A stretch of DNA of 64,000 nucleotides, from positions 1 through 64,000 of the forward strand of contig CAUJNA010002791.1 in NCBI GenBank assembly GCA_963377175.1. Reading direction: 5' to 3'. Origin of the DNA: Effrenium voratum (taxonomy: Eukaryota; Sar; Dinophyceae; Suessiales; Symbiodiniaceae). This document shows, in pieces, positions 1-8,522 of the stretch (the first letter of the stretch is position 1; every line of letters begins with the position of its first letter). The notes under the pieces are model-generated. The model saw only the letters and a program-made list of their open reading frames with translations, had not been told where the DNA came from and searched no databases. The position numbers and the translations under genes were made by a program.

Positions 1-734
1 CTCATCTCGGGGTAGAAGAAGGAGCCCGAGCAGCTTGTGGCCTTTGACCGCTGGAGCTTGTCGAGCTCGTCGACCCCGAGGCAGTGGGCGAGGACGCACC
101 ACATGAAGCAGCGGTGGTCCACGTTCCGAGGGTTCCAGATGGCCTTCTTCTTGGCCAGGGTCTCGGGCAGCTCCTTCCAGCAGCCTCCCGCCTCGTTGGG
201 CGGCGGGGGCGCGGGCATGTCGGCCAGCTGCTGCGAGGGCGCGGTCAGCAGATACGCCGCCGTGATGCCCACCACGGTCCAGTCGGACTCGGGGACGCGG
301 GAGCGCTCGAGCGCCACCTCGAACTTCGTCCTGATGGCCGCCATCATGGTTCCGGCGCGGGCCGACGGAGACGCGGGCCTCACGATCCACGGCGCCAGCC
401 TGAGGAAGTAGTGCGTGAGCTCCACCTGGTCCTCGTCCTCATCGTTCGCAGCCGGGCGCGTCAGCAGGATCTGGAAGCTGACCTTCGCGAGGAAGGGCAG
501 CCGAATCGCCAGCAGGTCTTGGAGCCGGTCCACCAGCAGCCGCATGGCGTCGATGGTGAAGACCTGCTGCCCAGGAAGAGGGCGCAGCCGCAGCTCGCGG
601 GTCCAACGGCCCCGCGGGCGCAGCTCTGTCACAGCGGCCTCGGCGCTGGGAGCGCGCGGCTCCACCAGAGGCACCGCCCGGACGGCGGCGAGGCCCAGGC
701 GGCCCCAGATGAGATCAGACAGCTCGGAGGTCAT
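1..734 (-). CDS. Protein-primed DNA polymerase B, N-terminal part (runs off left edge)
   Basis: An uninterrupted minus-strand frame begins at the ATG at 734 and is still open at the window edge, giving 244 codons. The stretch KKKAIWNPRNVDHRCFMWCV (around residues 205-225) matches the block that precedes the catalytic domain in Polinton and PLV family-B polymerases (a Lys-rich start, then N-x-D-x-x-C-F-x-W). The polymerase motifs themselves would lie beyond the edge and are not seen. Known role of the family: protein-primed replication of the linear viral genome. It is divergently separated by about 105 bases from the coiled-coil gene, with an AT-rich upstream stretch (755-800) unlike the GC-rich coding DNA. 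The assignment rests on one conserved block plus the viral neighbourhood; a truncated PLV protein of other function is the alternative. Confidence 0.62.
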   Translation of the reverse strand, partial: MTSELSDLIWGRLGLAAVRAVPLVEPRAPSAEAAVTELRPRGRWTRELRLRPLPGQQVFTIDAMRLLVDRLQDLLAIRLPFLAKVSFQILLTRPAANDEDEDQVELTHYFLRLAPWIVRPASPSARAGTMMAAIRTKFEVALERSRVPESDWTVVGITAAYLLTAPSQQLADMPAPPPPNEAGGCWKELPETLAKKKAIWNPRNVDHRCFMWCVLAHCLGVDELDKLQRSKATSCSGSFFYPEM

Positions 735-839
735 GGCGCGAATTGGTTTGAGCCGAATAAATTGCTTTCTATAGAAAAATAATAAAATATTCAGTCGGTC
801 GGACGGGCGCTTCTTTTTTTCTGTAGCGTCCCGGATCAC
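735..839. promoter_or_regulatory. AT-rich intergenic spacer upstream of polymerase
   Basis: The 105-base gap holds an A/T-rich run (about 753-800, with AATAATAAAATATTC) in otherwise very GC-rich DNA. It is the natural place for the polymerase promoter and the 3' end signal of the coiled-coil gene. This is inferred from position and composition only. Confidence 0.3.
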
Positions 840-1440
840 TCACAGCGAGTCGGTGGCGCTGCCCTGCAGGTTCAGCGCAGCGAGGAGCTCTCTGGAGGCC
901 TCGTCCAGCTCCTTGCGCGCCTTCTCAAGCCGCTCCAAGGCGGCTCTCAAGCCGCTCCAGCGAGACCGGCAGCCGCTCAGCGATCTTCCTGCTGACGAGC
1001 TGCTCCTCCACCTCGAAGAGCTCCCTCTCGATCTGGGCCAGCGTCGCGACATCGCGCGTGCGGATGCGGCGCTGCCTCAGGGCCTCTCGCTTCTCGCGGA
1101 GCGCTTCCATCGGCGCCCAGCTCTCCTCCTGGCGCTCCTCGGCCATGGCGGGTGTGCTGCGGGCCGCGCGCTGGTTCAAGCGCTTGCGAAGCTTAAGCTG
1201 CAGGTCTTGCGCCCGCTTCAGCATCTCCTTCCAGTTCTGGATGTCGACCTCCTCCGCCGGGAACCTGCCAGCGAGCCCATCTGCAATCAGCCGCTCCAGC
1301 ACGGGCGCTCCCCGAGCGAGCTCATCGTGCAGGTGGCTCACCTCCTCCCGAGAGGCTCCCCGCTTCAGCGCCTCGGCATCAACGGCGGCCTTCAGCACAG
1401 GCCTCAGCTGCTCGCGGCGCTCCAGGACGTAGGTGGCCAT
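840..1440 (-). CDS. Coiled-coil PLV protein, frameshifted by a 22-nt duplication
   Basis: The ATG at 1440 (MATYVLERREQL) opens a frame rich in Leu, Glu, Arg and Lys with heptad-like spacing throughout, typical of a long coiled coil of about 200 residues. No enzymatic motif is visible. The frame shifts near 925-960: the first frame ends at 925 while coiled-coil coding (RLEKARKELDEASRELL) continues in a second frame to a stop at 840. The cause is visible: a 15-nt direct repeat (923-937 and 945-959) marks a 22-nt tandem duplication, which is 3n+1. It lies 47 bases from the neighbouring DNA-binding-protein gene on the same strand. Function unknown; a scaffold or structural role is only a guess. 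Confidence 0.55.
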
Positions 1441-1487
1441 TCTGAATTTTTCTACTGAGCGAAAAAAGGCTGCGGCATCGGAAGAAA

Positions 1488-2017
1488 TCACAGCGGGCAC
1501 TCTCGAGAAGGTGGCTCCACACGCAGATCTGTGACCTCACGGCTCAACCCGCACATGCCGCTCATCAACCACAAGCTGCGAGCTCTCAGCCTAACGCGCG
1601 CGGCGCAGTGAGCCAGCTCGGCGGGGCGGTCCGCAAACGTGCCGCCGGCGTTCCAGAAGCGCGCGTGGGCCGGCAGCTTGGCTTTCAGCATCCAATCGCC
1701 GCCGCGCGATTGCCTCACAGAGGGCAGCAGCCGCTGGCGCACAGCCTCGGGCGTGAGCTTTGCGTCGAAGACGCGCTCGGATGCGGCCGCCAGCTGCTCG
1801 ACCAGATCGGTCTCGGCCCGCTCCCAGAAGAGCCTCGCGCGCTCATCGGTTGCAAAGCTCACGCTGGGGCGCTGCCCCTCGGAGAAGGCCCTGGGCTCCC
1901 ATGGATTTCCAGCAAAGCTTCGCTCTGCCAAAACAGCGGCTCCAAGCACAAGAATTTGCCACCCTTAGCATTGGAGCGCACCTCGCCCAACTTCCACATG
2001 CTAGCCTGGCTCGTCAT
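1488..2017 (-). CDS. Conserved PLV protein, possible ssDNA/OB-fold binding protein, frameshifted
   Basis: The likely start is the ATG at 2017 (or 1999). The N-terminal frame contains SNAKGGKF and then loses frame near 1925-1950; the rest (SVSFATDERARLFW through GLSREVTDLRVE) lies in the next frame to a stop at 1488. Related proteins sit at 19878-20322 (TNAKGGKF, VCFATN, KCKIDLERCLFW, GVLFEVRHLMLEP) and at 33072-33600, so this is a reiterated viral family. Alternating hydrophobic strands, the Lys-x-Lys followed by F-W block and the terminal E-V-x-x-L-x-x-E strand suggest a small beta-rich nucleic-acid-binding fold, but no family signature is certain. It is divergent from the methyltransferase gene with 105 bases between the starts. 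Confidence 0.5.
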
Positions 2018-2122
2018 CCTTTTCTGTCCCCGATTAAAAATAGATTGGTCCGAGCATGCGAAACTGCTTGAGCCGCGCCCTTGCCTGTGCGTGCTTTGTT
2101 GTGCTGGTGGTAATTGTTAAAC

Positions 2123-2776
2123 ATGCCGAGACTGCTGGAGCTGTTTTGCGGCACAAAGTCGATTGGCAGAGCCATCGAGGCGGCAGGGTGGGAGGTCGTC
2201 TCCCTGGACATCGTATCGAAATTTGAGCCCACGATCCTGTGCGACATCCGGAGCTGGGACTACGCGCTGTTTCCGCCGGGGCACTTTGACATGGTCTGGG
2301 CCAGCCCGGTCTGCACGGAGTACAGCCGAGCTCTGACGATGCGCCCTCGACGACTCGAGGAGGGCGACGCGCTGGTGCTCAGAGCCCTCGAGATCATGGA
2401 GCATTTCGACCCGCTCATGTGGGTCATAGAGAATCCGGCCACCGGGCTGCTGAAGACCCGCCCGTTCATGGAGCGCCTACCCTGGGTGGACGTCACCTAC
2501 TGCAAGTACGGGACTCCGTACAGGAAGCAGACCCGACTGTGGACCAACATGCGCTGGAGACCGAGCCGAGGGCTGTGCAGGAGCGGCAGTCGGTGCGACG
2601 CGTGGGAGGACGGGAGGCATCTGAGGGGCGCTCAAGGGGGGCCTCGACTCATGGGGGGTCAGCGTGAGAGGGTCAGGGGGCAGTCGCGCGAGCTGCTTTA
2701 TAGCATTCCTACGGCGCTGTGCGAGGAGATTGCTAGCGCGGCCACGGCAGAGCTTGCGGATCGGCTCCCGGACTGA
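2123..2776 (+). CDS. Compact C5-type (cytosine) DNA methyltransferase
   Basis: Starts at ATG 2123 (MPRLLELFCGTKSIG); 217 residues and intact. Visible blocks: the SAM-binding ELFCGT motif (residues 6-11), an acidic residue ending strand 2 (SLDI, 27-30), motif IV SPVCTEYS (61-68) with the candidate catalytic Cys64, and VIENPATG (101-108) corresponding to the ENV motif VI. It is much shorter than the usual C5 enzymes (over 300 residues) and lacks an evident target-recognition domain; the residue before Cys is Val instead of the usual Pro. A homologue at 41012-41610 retains PPC. Its role would be methylation of viral or host DNA. It is the only rightward gene among leftward ones in this half of the element, facing away from the putative DNA-binding protein. 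A decayed copy lies at 36560-36830. Confidence 0.75.
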   Translation: MPRLLELFCGTKSIGRAIEAAGWEVVSLDIVSKFEPTILCDIRSWDYALFPPGHFDMVWASPVCTEYSRALTMRPRRLEEGDALVLRALEIMEHFDPLMWVIENPATGLLKTRPFMERLPWVDVTYCKYGTPYRKQTRLWTNMRWRPSRGLCRSGSRCDAWEDGRHLRGAQGGPRLMGGQRERVRGQSRELLYSIPTALCEEIASAATAELADRLPD

Positions 2777-3010
2777 AGCGAGGGGCATTTCTTATAAGAT
2801 TTTTTAGGGTTGGCTCAGGCTGGTGGCTTGGTAGAGAAATATGGCTTGGAAGAGTTGTCCGCAGTGGAGGATTCTACCACCCACTGCGGGCCTGCCTCCA
2901 CGCGGAACTTTACGCGGAACTCCACGAGGGCAACTCGGAAAAAAACCGACATGCCTGTCTCCAGTTCCGAACTCTACGCGGGCAGGGGCTTCTTATATCA
3001 TTTTTTTTCC
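2777..3010. repeat. Short duplicated segments flanking the Cys-rich gene
   Basis: The spacer contains T-rich tracts (about 2789-2806 and 2992-3010) and the phrases GCCTGTCTCCAGTTCC (2953-2968) and GAACTCTACGCGGGCA (2969-2984). Both phrases recur on the other side of the next gene, in reversed order, at about 3743-3797. The gene at 3011-3682 is therefore bracketed by short related sequences, as if duplicated or inserted as a cassette. Confidence 0.5.
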
Positions 3011-3682
3011 CTAGCAGGCATGCGCTCCGACGGCGGCCAATAAGCCGCCCCACGTGGCATACCGCCACTGCCCGAAGACTGCGCCTCCGCACTTTGGGCA
3101 GGACTTGCAGCTGACGCTGCAGCCATCTACCTCCCGCGTCACTCTCAGCAGGAGCGGGTTGCCCCACAGCTGCAGCTCCTCCAGAGTGCGCGCGGCATCT
3201 TCGATCAGCAGCTGCGCGGCGTGCAGGCAGCGCATCAGCGGCTCGCTGCAGGGCTTCTCAGCGCAATCCAGCACCTGCGCAGCCGCGGCCAGGGTCAGCT
3301 CCAGGAAATCGCCCTTGCTGTCGGCGTTGAGGTGCCCAAGCGAGGGCTCGGGAGCCAGCCAGTCGAACGTCTGCGCCCAAAGATCGTTTTCGGGATTTCT
3401 GGTCATCGCGCGGCAGCCGTCCTTCGTGAGGTAGGACTCCAAAGCGCCGTAGGGGCAAGGGTATCCGAAGTCAAGTCCGCTGACTCGGATGCCGCCCGTG
3501 TAGGACAGGCTCTTCCTGTCTCTGCGAGGGTGCAGCAGCAGCGCCGAGAACAAGCCGCTCAGATCCAGCAGCTCGGAGATGCGCTCCACCGCTTCCAGAG
3601 CATCCGGAAGGGCGGCAGGCTGATTGGCCGCCCACTCCTCCATGGCGACCAGCAGGCCCTCGGTCAATGCGTGCTGCTGCAT
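3011..3682 (-). CDS. Unrecognised PLV protein with C-terminal Cys motif
   Basis: ATG at 3682, 223 residues, uninterrupted. The N-terminal two thirds are helix-rich with conserved-looking Trp, Pro and Asp positions; the end carries CKSCPKCGG (about residues 192-200), resembling half of a zinc ribbon, with further Cys at 187 and 223. No known family recognised. It sits between the rightward methyltransferase and the tandem-repeat array and uses the same GC-rich codons as the rest of the element. Short duplicated sequences bracket it (2953-2984, 3743-3797). Being intact while several neighbours are frameshifted suggests it is a real gene rather than a shadow, but nothing in it points to a role. 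Confidence 0.5.
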   Translation of the reverse strand: MQQHALTEGLLVAMEEWAANQPAALPDALEAVERISELLDLSGLFSALLLHPRRDRKSLSYTGGIRVSGLDFGYPCPYGALESYLTKDGCRAMTRNPENDLWAQTFDWLAPEPSLGHLNADSKGDFLELTLAAAAQVLDCAEKPCSEPLMRCLHAAQLLIEDAARTLEELQLWGNPLLLRVTREVDGCSVSCKSCPKCGGAVFGQWRYATWGGLLAAVGAHAC

Positions 3683-3742
3683 GGCGACAGGCTATGATCG
3701 ATCCGCTCAAACACTTCGGTCCATGCACGATCCGCTCAAACG

Positions 3743-5575
3743 CTGAACTCTACGCGGGCATCAGCCAAAAATTGGTTGGTGCCTGTCTCCAGTTCCAAGG
3801 CAAAAAAAAACCCGAAAGATCCGTCTCTCAACAATGATCCGTCTCTCAACAATGATCCGTCTCTCAACAATGATCCGTCTCGGACCTGGGTGTGTTTTTT
3901 TTTAGATCCGTCTCTCAACAATGATCCGTCTCGGACCAGGGTAATTTCCTACCCTAAGGAGTGGCGCTCACCGGGCTGGAGGCGGGTAGAACCGTCTCAA
4001 CAATGATCCGTCTCGGACCAGGGTAATTTCCTACTCTAAGGAGTGGCGCTCACCGGGCTGGAGGCGGAAAGGTCCGTCTCTCCACGTTGATCCGTCTCGG
4101 ACCAGGGTAATTTCCTACTCTAAGGAGTGGCGCTCACCGGGCTGGAGGCGGAAAGGTCCGTCTCTCCACATTGATCCGTCTCGGACCAGGACATATTTTT
4201 TTATTCTCAGGTGAGGCGCTCACCAGGCTGGAGGCGGAAAGGTCCGTCTCTCCACACTGATCCGTCTCGGACCAGGACATATTTTTTTATTCTCAGGTGA
4301 GGCGCTCACCAGGCTGGAGGCGGAAAGGTCCGTCTCAACAATGATCCGTCTCGGACCAGGACGTGTTTTTTTTAGATCCGTCTCTCCACTATGATCCGTC
4401 TCGGACCAGGGTAATTTCCTACTCTAAGGAGTGGCGCTCACCGGGCTGGAGGCGGAAAGGTCCGTCTCTCCACACTGATCCGTCTCGGACCAGGACATAT
4501 TTTTTTATTCTCAGGTGAGGCGCTCACCAGGCTGGAGGCGGAAAGGTCCGTCCTCTCAACCTGAATCCGTCACTCGGACCAGAAAACAAATTTTTTTTAT
4601 TCTTCAAGTGAGGCGCTCACCCAGCTGGAGGCGGAAAGTCCGCTCAACAATGATCCGTCCCTCAGACCAGGACGTGTTTGTTTTTTTACATCCGTCTCTC
4701 CACTATGATCCGTCTCGGACCTGGGTAATTTCCTACTCTAAGGAGTGGCGCCACCGGCTGTAAGGCTGGAAGATCCGTCTCGGACCTGGCGAATAATAGG
4801 TCTCCTAGTAGTGGCGCTCACCGGGCTGGAGGCTGAAAGATCCGGCTCGGAAATTCCTTCCCCGCAAACGGAAGAAATCCGTCTCGGACCTTGGATTTAA
4901 TGTCTCCTAGGTAGAGGCGCTCACCGGGCTGGGGGCTGGAAGATCCGTCTCGGGATTTCCTGCTCCCAGCAAATGGGAAGATCCGTCTCGGACCTTGGAT
5001 TTAATGTCTCCTAGGTAGAGGTGCTCACCGGGCTGGGGGCTGGAAGATCCGTCTCGGGATTTCCTGCTCCCAGCAAATGGGAAGATCCGTCTCGGACCAG
5101 GGTAATTTCCTACTCTAAGGAGTGGCGCTCGCCGGGCTGGGGGCTGGAAGATCCGTCTCGGGAAATTTCCTTGCTCCCAGCAAATGGGACGATCCGTCTC
5201 AGGACCCTTGGGTTTAAAGTTCTCCTAGGTAGTGGCGCGCTCCACGCGGGCTGGAGGCTGGAAAAGATCGTCTCGGGATTTCCTGCTCCCGCAAACGGGA
5301 AGTCCGTCTCGCCTTGGATTAAATCTCCTAAGTTAGTGGGCACAACGGGCTGGATGCTGGCAGATCCGTCTCGGACCTTGGATTTAAAGTCTCCTAGGTA
5401 GTGGCGCTCACCGGGCTGGGGGCTGGAAGATCCGTCTCGGACCTTGGGATAAAAGCCCCCTAGGTAGTGGCGCTCACCGGGCTGGAGGCTGGAAGATCCG
5501 TCTCGGGAAAGATCCGTCTCGGACCATGATATATTCTTACCCTAGGGAGAGGCGCTCACCGGGTTGGAGGCTCGC
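3743..5575. repeat. GATC/GTCTC-dense tandem repeat array
   Basis: An imperfect satellite of about 1.8 kb. The typical unit of about 85-90 bases is GATCCGTCTCGGACCAGG, then a T/A-rich spacer (TAATTTCCTACTCTAAGGAG or ATATTTTTTTATTCTCAG), then GTGGCGCTCACCGGGCTGG, AGGCGGAAAG and GTCCGTCTC. It begins with simple copies of GATCCGTCTCTCAACAAT (3810-3880) and evolves rightward into a variant with CTCCTAGGTAGTGGCGC spacers (4790-5560). By eye there are roughly three dozen GATC tetramers. No coding potential is supported; the ORFs across it merely translate the repeat. It separates the replication/modification half of the PLV from the capsid half. Confidence 0.9.
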
Positions 5576-5591
5576 CTGCGAAAATGATCCG

Positions 5592-5665
5592 CGCCCGGGA
5601 GGAATCGAGCCTGCGGTCTCCAGGCTTCGGAGCTGCAGAGCCTCTACCAATTGAGCTATGGACCC
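5592..5665 (-). tRNA. tRNA-like relic overlapping the capsid gene end
   Basis: On the minus strand an A-box/D-arm-like stretch (TAGCTCAATTGGTAGAGG, complement of 5641-5658) is followed at nearly normal spacing by a B-box/T-arm-like GGCTCGATTCC (complement of 5601-5611). The anticodon arm cannot be folded with a 7-nt loop and a U33, and the acceptor ends do not pair, so it is not a functional tRNA. It may be a tRNA-derived SINE head or a decayed tRNA. The stop codon of the capsid gene lies inside its A box. Confidence 0.35.
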
Positions 5666-6942
5666 TTACTAGTCAAGCACGGAGACTCCGTGCCAGAGAG
5701 CGTCACCAGCTGATAGGCTATCAGGTGGATGAACACGTCCGTCATCGTGCCGTCGAGCGCCTTGAAGGTGAACCGAGCCAGGTCGCCCGAGCGGGTGCTG
5801 ACGCCACTGAGGGGCATCTTGGGCACTCGCTCCGTCGGGAAGCCCGCGATGAAGCTGTGGCGCAGGTAGCCAGCGCGGTCGATGTCGATGTTGCGCACCG
5901 TGTCATCGTAGGTCCCCGCAAGGACCGAGAGGAAGTGGAAGTGCTCCGAGGCTCCCTTCATGGGGTTGTGCGGGTACTGCAGGCTGCCCAGCTGCATCTG
6001 CGACTCCAGGAGACTGTCTTCCTGCCTGGCCGCACCGATGGGGGCCACGTCCTGCCCCGGGTTGGCCAGCAGGTGGATCTTGGAGCCCGCGTCGTTGTCC
6101 CAAAAAGTCACGAACGCTCCCATGAGTTTCGTGAAGGCGCGCGCCACGGTGACGTTGTGCTCCGCCACGCCCGGAGGCACCGTGGACTGCTGCGTGTGCA
6201 CCGTGGGGTAGCTGAACACCAGGGACCTGCCTGACAAAAGCACGCGGTTGAACGACTCCACGAGAGCTGAGTCTAAAACGACCTGGGAGGCCAGAACTCG
6301 GACGTTCTGGATCTCGAAATCGGTGCTCAGCGTGGCTCCCGCCGGGTGCGCCCCGGCGTTCTCGGACCACAGCGCTGTCGTCGCGTCCGCGAACTCGATC
6401 TCTATCACCAGGTTCAGCTGCGGCGGCAGCATCTTCCCGCAGCGCAGGATGCCCACCATGGTGGGGCGCAGCAGCACGTCCGCGTAGCCGCTCTGGTGCA
6501 CCGCGCGGGGCGTCCGAGAGTTGTTCACCTCGTCGAAGCCCTCCACGGCCTTGTTCTGGTTGTACTCGCGGCCCTTCAGCAGGTCATGCACGGCCACGGT
6601 GCGGCCGTAGTAGTTTATGTCGTCGCAGCGCTGGCCGTTGGCGAAGACCTGGATCCTCTGGATGAAACAGGCGGGGTTCGGAGTGGCAGGCGCCAGCGGG
6701 TTGGTGGCGTCCGTGTTTCTGACTCTGAAGGCGATCTTGATCGACTCGGGGTCGATGAACGAGGTGCCGCTGGTCAGCGGAATGCGGCAGACCCTCGAGG
6801 TGGCGGGGGAGAAGGAGCTCAGCGAGCTGGGGAAATACTGCACGTCGTGGCGTGCGGTCACGTAGTTGGTGTTGCTGGTTTTCAGCTTGTAGTCCAAGCT
6901 CTGCATCAACTCATCCTGTGCTCCGGCTGTGACTACCTCCAT
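5656..6942 (-). CDS. PLV major capsid protein (double jelly-roll)
   Basis: ATG at 6942, 428 residues, intact. It reads as an all-beta protein; the blocks RVCRIPLTSGTSFIDPESI, an NPACFIQRI strand with VFANGQ, KMLPPQLNLVIEIEF and the late MQLGSLQYPHNPMKGASEHF are of the kind seen in Polinton/PLV capsid proteins, where a Q-x-x-L-G-x-x-x-Y-P stretch precedes the second jelly roll. Its role is to form trimeric capsomers of an icosahedral shell. A decayed second copy occurs at 35840-36300 on the plus strand. It is the last gene of a leftward block running ATPase, penton, AT-hook, small gene, PPxY protein, capsid. Upstream, TGTAAAGA lies a few bases before the start, as for two other structural genes. 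Its end abuts a tRNA-like relic and the tandem array. Confidence 0.8.
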   Translation of the reverse strand: MEVVTAGAQDELMQSLDYKLKTSNTNYVTARHDVQYFPSSLSSFSPATSRVCRIPLTSGTSFIDPESIKIAFRVRNTDATNPLAPATPNPACFIQRIQVFANGQRCDDINYYGRTVAVHDLLKGREYNQNKAVEGFDEVNNSRTPRAVHQSGYADVLLRPTMVGILRCGKMLPPQLNLVIEIEFADATTALWSENAGAHPAGATLSTDFEIQNVRVLASQVVLDSALVESFNRVLLSGRSLVFSYPTVHTQQSTVPPGVAEHNVTVARAFTKLMGAFVTFWDNDAGSKIHLLANPGQDVAPIGAARQEDSLLESQMQLGSLQYPHNPMKGASEHFHFLSVLAGTYDDTVRNIDIDRAGYLRHSFIAGFPTERVPKMPLSGVSTRSGDLARFTFKALDGTMTDVFIHLIAYQLVTLSGTESPCLTSKGP

Positions 6943-6995
6943 GCTTCTTTACATGTAGCGCAACACTCATTTTTGTTCGTACGGCGAAGGAGAGT

Positions 6996-8224
6996 CTAGG
7001 CCGCCTCGATGTCTCGGGCCAGCTGGTCGTAGCTCGGCGGAGGCAGGCGGCTCTGGCGCGACTGCCCCGAGCTGCGGGAGCTTGCCCGGGAGTTCGGCTG
7101 GGACTGAGGCAGAGTCACGGGGTTCAGGCCCCAGGAGAAGGGGCGGGGCGTGTGATTGGTCTGCGCCTGGACTCGGAAGCCAGACTGCGAGGAGGCGCGG
7201 CTGCTTGCGGGGCTGCCCGAAGTGCTGCTGCCGGTGCGCAGCGTGAAGTGCTGGGGCTGCGTGGCGTCGTTCATGTTGTTGGCGGACCGGACGTCCTGCA
7301 CGGCCGCGTCCTCGCTGCCCTGCTGAGGCCGGAAGAGCGTGTTCTCCAGCACCCAGCCCGTGCCGCGGGCCAGGCCGTAGGCTGCGCCGCCTGCGAGTCC
7401 CACAGCCAACCCTGCAGTGGCCGCTGCGCCAACTCCCGCCGTGGCAGCCATCGCTCCAGCAACCTCTCCCGCCGTGGGCGCCAAAGCAGCGGCCCCTTCT
7501 GCCAGGCCCCCCAAGTAGCCAAAGGCCCCGCCCACGCCCTCGGCGGCAACGGCTACCTCTCCCTCCTCTGCGGCCACCGCTGCCGTCTCCTCTATGGCCT
7601 GCGCTGCGCCGCGCTCCACCTCCTGCGCGCGCTGCCCCGCCTCGTCCAGGAGGCGCTCTACGTCGTCGGGTCGGCCTATGATCTGCGGCGGCGGCTGCGG
7701 CTGCGGCCCTGGGCGGGGCAATACATTTAGGCGCACGTACTCAGCAGCGTCCTGGGGGAGCTGGGAGCGGAAGGCCTGCACCGCCGCGAGCCCTGCTGCT
7801 CCTGCGCCCACCAGGTCCGCTGCTGCCTGCGCTCCGTCGGCCGCGCTGCGCAGACGGCCCGTGATTGGAGGGCGGGCCCTGCCGTTGTTCGTCAGCGCGT
7901 CGGCCTCTGGGTCTCCAGCCAGGTCGTCCTCGCCGAAGCGGTTTCCTCCGCCTTGGCGCATCCGGGCCAAGTCCTCGTCCGTGGCCTCGCGGGAGTGCGG
8001 AAGCCTTCCTCTGGAATCGCCCTCAGGGGCGTGTGCTGCAGAGGCTGCGGGTTGGGGTCCTCGCTGGACTGCACGAAATCGTCCAAGTAGAAGTGGCTCG
8101 TGACGAACGTGGTGGCCTTGCGGTCCGGCTGGTCCAGGGGCAGCGGCTCGTTCCGCTCCAGGTAGCCCACAACCTGCTCGAAGCGCGGGCGCTGGCTGAA
8201 GCCGTGGGCCCGAAGGGTCTTCAT
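6996..8224 (-). CDS. Gly/Ala-rich virion-like protein with PPxY motif, frameshifted
   Basis: ATG at 8224 (MKTLRAHGF), directly after the TAA of the preceding gene. The first frame (to EEGFRT) and the second (EATDEDLARM to the stop at 6996) are joined by a 1-base shift near 7987-7992; a relic copy at 37490-37700 reads straight through that junction, showing the shift is local damage. The joined product would be about 410 residues: an acidic/aromatic head (SHFYLDDFVQS), a helical middle, a Gly/Ala-rich hydrophobic stretch that could cross or bury in a membrane, a Ser/Arg-rich tail, and PPPSYDQ close to the C-terminus. PPxY is a docking site for WW-domain ubiquitin ligases in other viruses. Function is inferred from its place beside the capsid gene. 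Confidence 0.55.
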
Positions 8225-8514
8225 TTACTGTTGCGCAACTTCGCCCGCTGCGCGTTCGACGCCCCTGCGCTCGGCGCGCGCGTAGCGCAGCTGAGGGACC
8301 TGGCGGTGCACGGCCTCCGTCAGCCGGCTCACATCGTCCAGGTGCCGCTGCCCCTCTGGGCCAGCCTGCGCTCGCCAAGCCAGGCGTTGAAGGCCCTCGC
8401 CTCCTCCAGCTCTCGCTGGCGCTTCAGCAGCAGCGGCTGCAGGTCGTAGCTGGGGTACGTTTTGCGAAACCACCGGAGCATCTGCGGCTCGTTGCGAGGT
8501 TCGATGGACATCAT
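8225..8514 (-). CDS. Small PLV gene split over two frames
   Basis: The ATG at 8514 opens a 61-codon frame (MMSIEPRNEPQMLRWFRKTY) ending at TGA 8329-8331. Coding-like sequence (HLDDVSRLTEAVHRQVPQL, then a basic tail) continues in the -1 frame to a TAA at 8225-8227, immediately before the ATG of the next gene. The homologue at 38237-38526 has exactly the same arrangement, with TGA at the same place, despite a 9-nt in-frame deletion nearby. The two frames overlap at GTGA, so coupled reinitiation, a -1 frameshift, or an old shared mutation are all possible. The product would be a small helical, basic protein. No family recognised. TGTAAAGA lies just upstream of the start. Confidence 0.5.
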
Positions 8515-8522
8515 CTTGCTCT

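Noticed and set aside
84..782. Plus-strand ORFs at the left edge
   Set aside because: Arg/Gly/His-rich shadows of the minus-strand polymerase frame, which has a recognisable conserved block.
5021..5401. Plus-strand ORF in the tandem array
   Set aside because: The protein just repeats the satellite unit and has no homologue among the viral proteins.
5592..5665. Functional tRNA gene
   Set aside because: No 7-nt anticodon loop with U33 and no acceptor pairing; listed only as a tRNA-like relic.
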